Below are positions 62,026-64,000 of a DNA stretch of 64,000 bases, in pieces. The stretch spans positions 186,001-250,000 of the forward strand of contig NZ_JACHGJ010000002.1 in assembly GCF_014207565.1 (NCBI RefSeq), given 5' to 3'. Both the position numbers and the translations under genes were made by a program. Under the pieces are notes generated by a model, which was given only the letters and a program-made list of their open reading frames with translations, did no database searches and was not told the DNA's origin. Every line of letters begins with the position of its first letter. Within the stretch, counting starts at the first letter, position 1. Origin of the DNA: Spirochaeta isovalerica (GTDB lineage Bacteria; Spirochaetota; Spirochaetia; DSM-2461).

Positions 62026-63810
62026 ATGAGATTGAGTCTTGGTTTAAAAATCGGCTCCTCACTGATTCTCATCCTTCTCGTTTTTATCATTTCATCCTTT
62101 CTGATTATGAAAGGTGTGATAGGTTTGCGGGACGGAATGGATGAGAGCCTCAACAAGAGCGAACAGATGAATATGCTTTATCGCTATAATAATATGACGA
62201 CCAGAGTTCTGCTCTCGGCCCGGAATCTGATTATTGCTCCCGAATCTGTTAAAACAGATCAATTCCGAAGTCAGTTCGATTCTTTGAAAAGCGAGATCCA
62301 CACCCTCATGTCGGAATTTCTTGATTTGCAGGAATCGGCAGATGACCGGAACAGCGCTATCAGAATTTTCGGAGGATCGTCGGATCTGATCGAGCTTATA
62401 GAGAATTCTCTCGTCACTCCTTTGCAGAATGGGGAAACAGTCAATTTCGGTCTCGTTTCCGACGCGCTTGATCAGAGGGCCGCCGTTCTGACCGATATCG
62501 ATAAGCAGATAGAAAAACTGGAACAGGAACGAATAGCCATAGCCGACAGGACCCGATTGCTCGCTGGCCGGGAAGTGCGCAATGCCCTCATATCCATTTC
62601 CGCTGCGGTTCTTCTCGTTTTCAGTTTATCGCTCATTCTTATCCGGATCATCGTCACTCCCGTGAAGAGGACGGCCCGCCGTCTCAGGAAGATTGCCGAG
62701 GGGGAAGGGGATCTTACCAGTCTCCTCACCGTAACCTCCCGGGATGAACTGGGGGATCTGGCCGGGCATTTCAACAGTTTCCTGGAAAGGCTTAAGGGAA
62801 TCGTTCTCAATATTAAAGACGGTGCGGAAGTCAATCTCGAACTGGAAAAGCAGCTTGTCTCTTCGGGAGACAGAACTGTGGAATCCATAAACCATATCAG
62901 AGAAAGCCTGGACAGCATCACCGGTCAGATCGATCAGTTCAGCAGAACCATTGACGGTTCCATAACGGTTGTCCGGCAGATCAGCGCCAATATTACCTCT
63001 CTCAACACTCAGGCTGCCGAACAGTCCGCCATGGCTGAGGAATCTTCAGCCGCGGTAACACAAATGATCGCTTCAATGGAAAATGTGGCCCTTATTACGG
63101 AAAAGAAAAAAGATGCGGCGGCGTATCTGACAGACAACGCCTTAAAAGGGCGGGAAATGCTCGATGAAACCGTGGGAGCCGTAGAGGAAATCTACAGCAA
63201 TATCGATGATATTTCCGCTATGACCGATATTATTTCCGGGATAGCTTCCCAGACGAATCTGCTGTCAATGAATGCCGCCATAGAAGCGGCACATGCAGGA
63301 GATGCCGGCAAGGGATTCGCCGTCGTAGCTGATGAAATACGGAAACTGGCGGAAACAACCGGGGAGAACTCAACGGAAATCGCCAAAGTTCTTCAGAAAG
63401 TCATAGAGAAAATAAAATCAGCTGTGGATATGAGCGGAAAAACCCAGTCCGCCTTTGAAACCATAGAACGGGAAATCAGCGATGTTATCTCCGCACTCGA
63501 TGAAATCAGCACAAGTACCCATGAATTGAAAAGCGGCGGAGGACAGATTCTTGAAGCTATGACCGTTCTGCGTGATTCATCGGTATCTGTGAAAAATTCT
63601 GTTGATGATATCGATAAGGGGTCCGATGAGATGGAGGAATCCATGGGATCGGTTCGCCACCTTTCAGACCTTGTCATTCAGGAGATAGAAGGGATTGGAA
63701 CCGGAATGGAAAGCATTAAGGCCGCTGCTGATGAAGTGAGAACCATCTCGTCGAAAATGAGTGAGTCCGTATCGGTTATGGCTGAAGAAGTCAACAAATT
63801 CAAAACCTGA
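62026..63810 (+). CDS. Methyl-accepting chemotaxis protein
   Basis: A 594-residue chemoreceptor. TM1 is at residues ~10-30, a periplasmic four-helix-bundle-like sensor covers ~31-185, and TM2 is at ~187-208. HAMP follows (~210-265; [21 protein letters not shown]). The signalling tip is [37 protein letters not shown], the near-invariant hairpin that contacts CheA and CheW. No C-terminal CheR-docking pentapeptide is present. The ligand is unknown. It overlaps the convergent GNAT gene by 11 bp. Confidence 0.93.
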   Translation: MRLSLGLKIGSSLILILLVFIISSFLIMKGVIGLRDGMDESLNKSEQMNMLYRYNNMTTRVLLSARNLIIAPESVKTDQFRSQFDSLKSEIHTLMSEFLDLQESADDRNSAIRIFGGSSDLIELIENSLVTPLQNGETVNFGLVSDALDQRAAVLTDIDKQIEKLEQERIAIADRTRLLAGREVRNALISISAAVLLVFSLSLILIRIIVTPVKRTARRLRKIAEGEGDLTSLLTVTSRDELGDLAGHFNSFLERLKGIVLNIKDGAEVNLELEKQLVSSGDRTVESINHIRESLDSITGQIDQFSRTIDGSITVVRQISANITSLNTQAAEQSAMAEESSAAVTQMIASMENVALITEKKKDAAAYLTDNALKGREMLDETVGAVEEIYSNIDDISAMTDIISGIASQTNLLSMNAAIEAAHAGDAGKGFAVVADEIRKLAETTGENSTEIAKVLQKVIEKIKSAVDMSGKTQSAFETIEREISDVISALDEISTSTHELKSGGGQILEAMTVLRDSSVSVKNSVDDIDKGSDEMEESMGSVRHLSDLVIQEIEGIGTGMESIKAAADEVRTISSKMSESVSVMAEEVNKFKT

Positions 63811-64000
63811 GATCGAGGTACATTTCTTCCTGACGGATCGGCTCCCGGCGGAAACCGTTATTCTCATAGAATCCTTCAAGGCCGGGGTTGTCGGGGAAGC
63901 TGACAGTCAGTTTTTCTTTTCCCTGAGCGAAGGAAGCGATAAGCGATAAGGCATAGCCCCTCCGCCTGTAGGGCTCTGCCACGTAGAGAAATTGTATTCT
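63800..64000 (-). CDS. GNAT-family acetyltransferase, C-terminal fragment (5' end outside window)
   Basis: The frame is open to the window edge on the minus strand, so only the last ~66 residues are seen. [16 protein letters not shown] is the acetyl-CoA loop (R-X-R-G-Y-A), and [14 protein letters not shown] is the following conserved GNAT segment. It ends YLDLRF. The substrate and the N-terminal half are not visible. Confidence 0.82.
   Translation of the reverse strand, partial: RIQFLYVAEPYRRRGYALSLIASFAQGKEKLTVSFPDNPGLEGFYENNGFRREPIRQEEMYLDLRF

Noticed and set aside
1-64000. CRISPR arrays, insertion sequences or prophage
   Set aside because: No evenly spaced direct repeats, transposase, integrase or phage structural genes were seen; the phage-tail-like module in the giant gene is a domain, not a prophage.

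Overview
The window looks like a chromosomal segment of a free-living, anaerobic or facultative spirochaete. This is inferred from the gene content: a FapA-type DUF342 protein, substrate-binding proteins whose signal peptide ends in FASGGQEG, a relaxed lipobox on a giant surface lipoprotein, a methyl-accepting chemotaxis protein, MntA/HepT, and FabV as enoyl reductase. No rRNA, insertion sequence, prophage or CRISPR array was seen. There is one tRNA, tRNA-Arg(CCG).

Layout. 1-5.3 kb: the end of an SNF2 helicase, a MarR-controlled hydrolase plus ABC-2 exporter operon with twin operators, and a MntA/HepT toxin-antitoxin pair. 5.3-8.4 kb: an acetate-type transporter divergent from carbamate kinase and a YgeW-type carbamoyltransferase. 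8.5-8.8 kb: tRNA-Arg followed by a partial duplication of its tail, terminator and a branched inverted-repeat element. 9.2-20.2 kb: a 3,515-residue Ig-repeat lipoprotein behind a textbook sigma-54 promoter. 20.2-28.5 kb: a heterodimeric ABC exporter with an SDR enzyme, then an AT-rich block of unknown genes with MarR and LuxR regulators. 28.5-31.5 kb: a PTS EIIA, a GH20 hexosaminidase and an AraC regulator. 31.5-35.8 kb: a xanthine-type permease divergent from a two-subunit molybdenum hydroxylase. 35.8-44.4 kb: a frameshifted FapA, a periplasmic binding protein, the acyl-CoA dehydrogenase/ETF operon, an acyl-activating ligase and MobA. 44.4-49.9 kb: fabH-fabG-fabF-fabZ-fabV and a TetR regulator. 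50-58.3 kb: a nucleoside ABC transporter, an AzgA-type purine permease and adenine deaminase. 58.3-64 kb: a secreted protein, tyrS with its leader, a diguanylate cyclase, a chemoreceptor and the end of a GNAT enzyme.

How the genes work together. Four separate loci deal with purines: nucleoside uptake, base uptake, adenine deamination, and hydroxylation of hypoxanthine/xanthine-type substrates. YgeW plus carbamate kinase could recover ATP at the end of such a pathway. All four loci carry the same 13-bp near-palindrome (A[AT]TGTCTGAT[AT][AT]T) in their promoters, in two of them on top of a recognisable promoter, which points to one undescribed purine regulon.

Two other regulatory signals stand out. 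tyrS is preceded by a 26-codon reading frame with five Tyr codons, including three in a row, followed by an intrinsic terminator. This is the arrangement of ribosome-mediated attenuation rather than a T-box. The giant lipoprotein gene has a perfect -24/-12 promoter with three evenly spaced half-sites upstream, the layout expected for an enhancer-binding protein.
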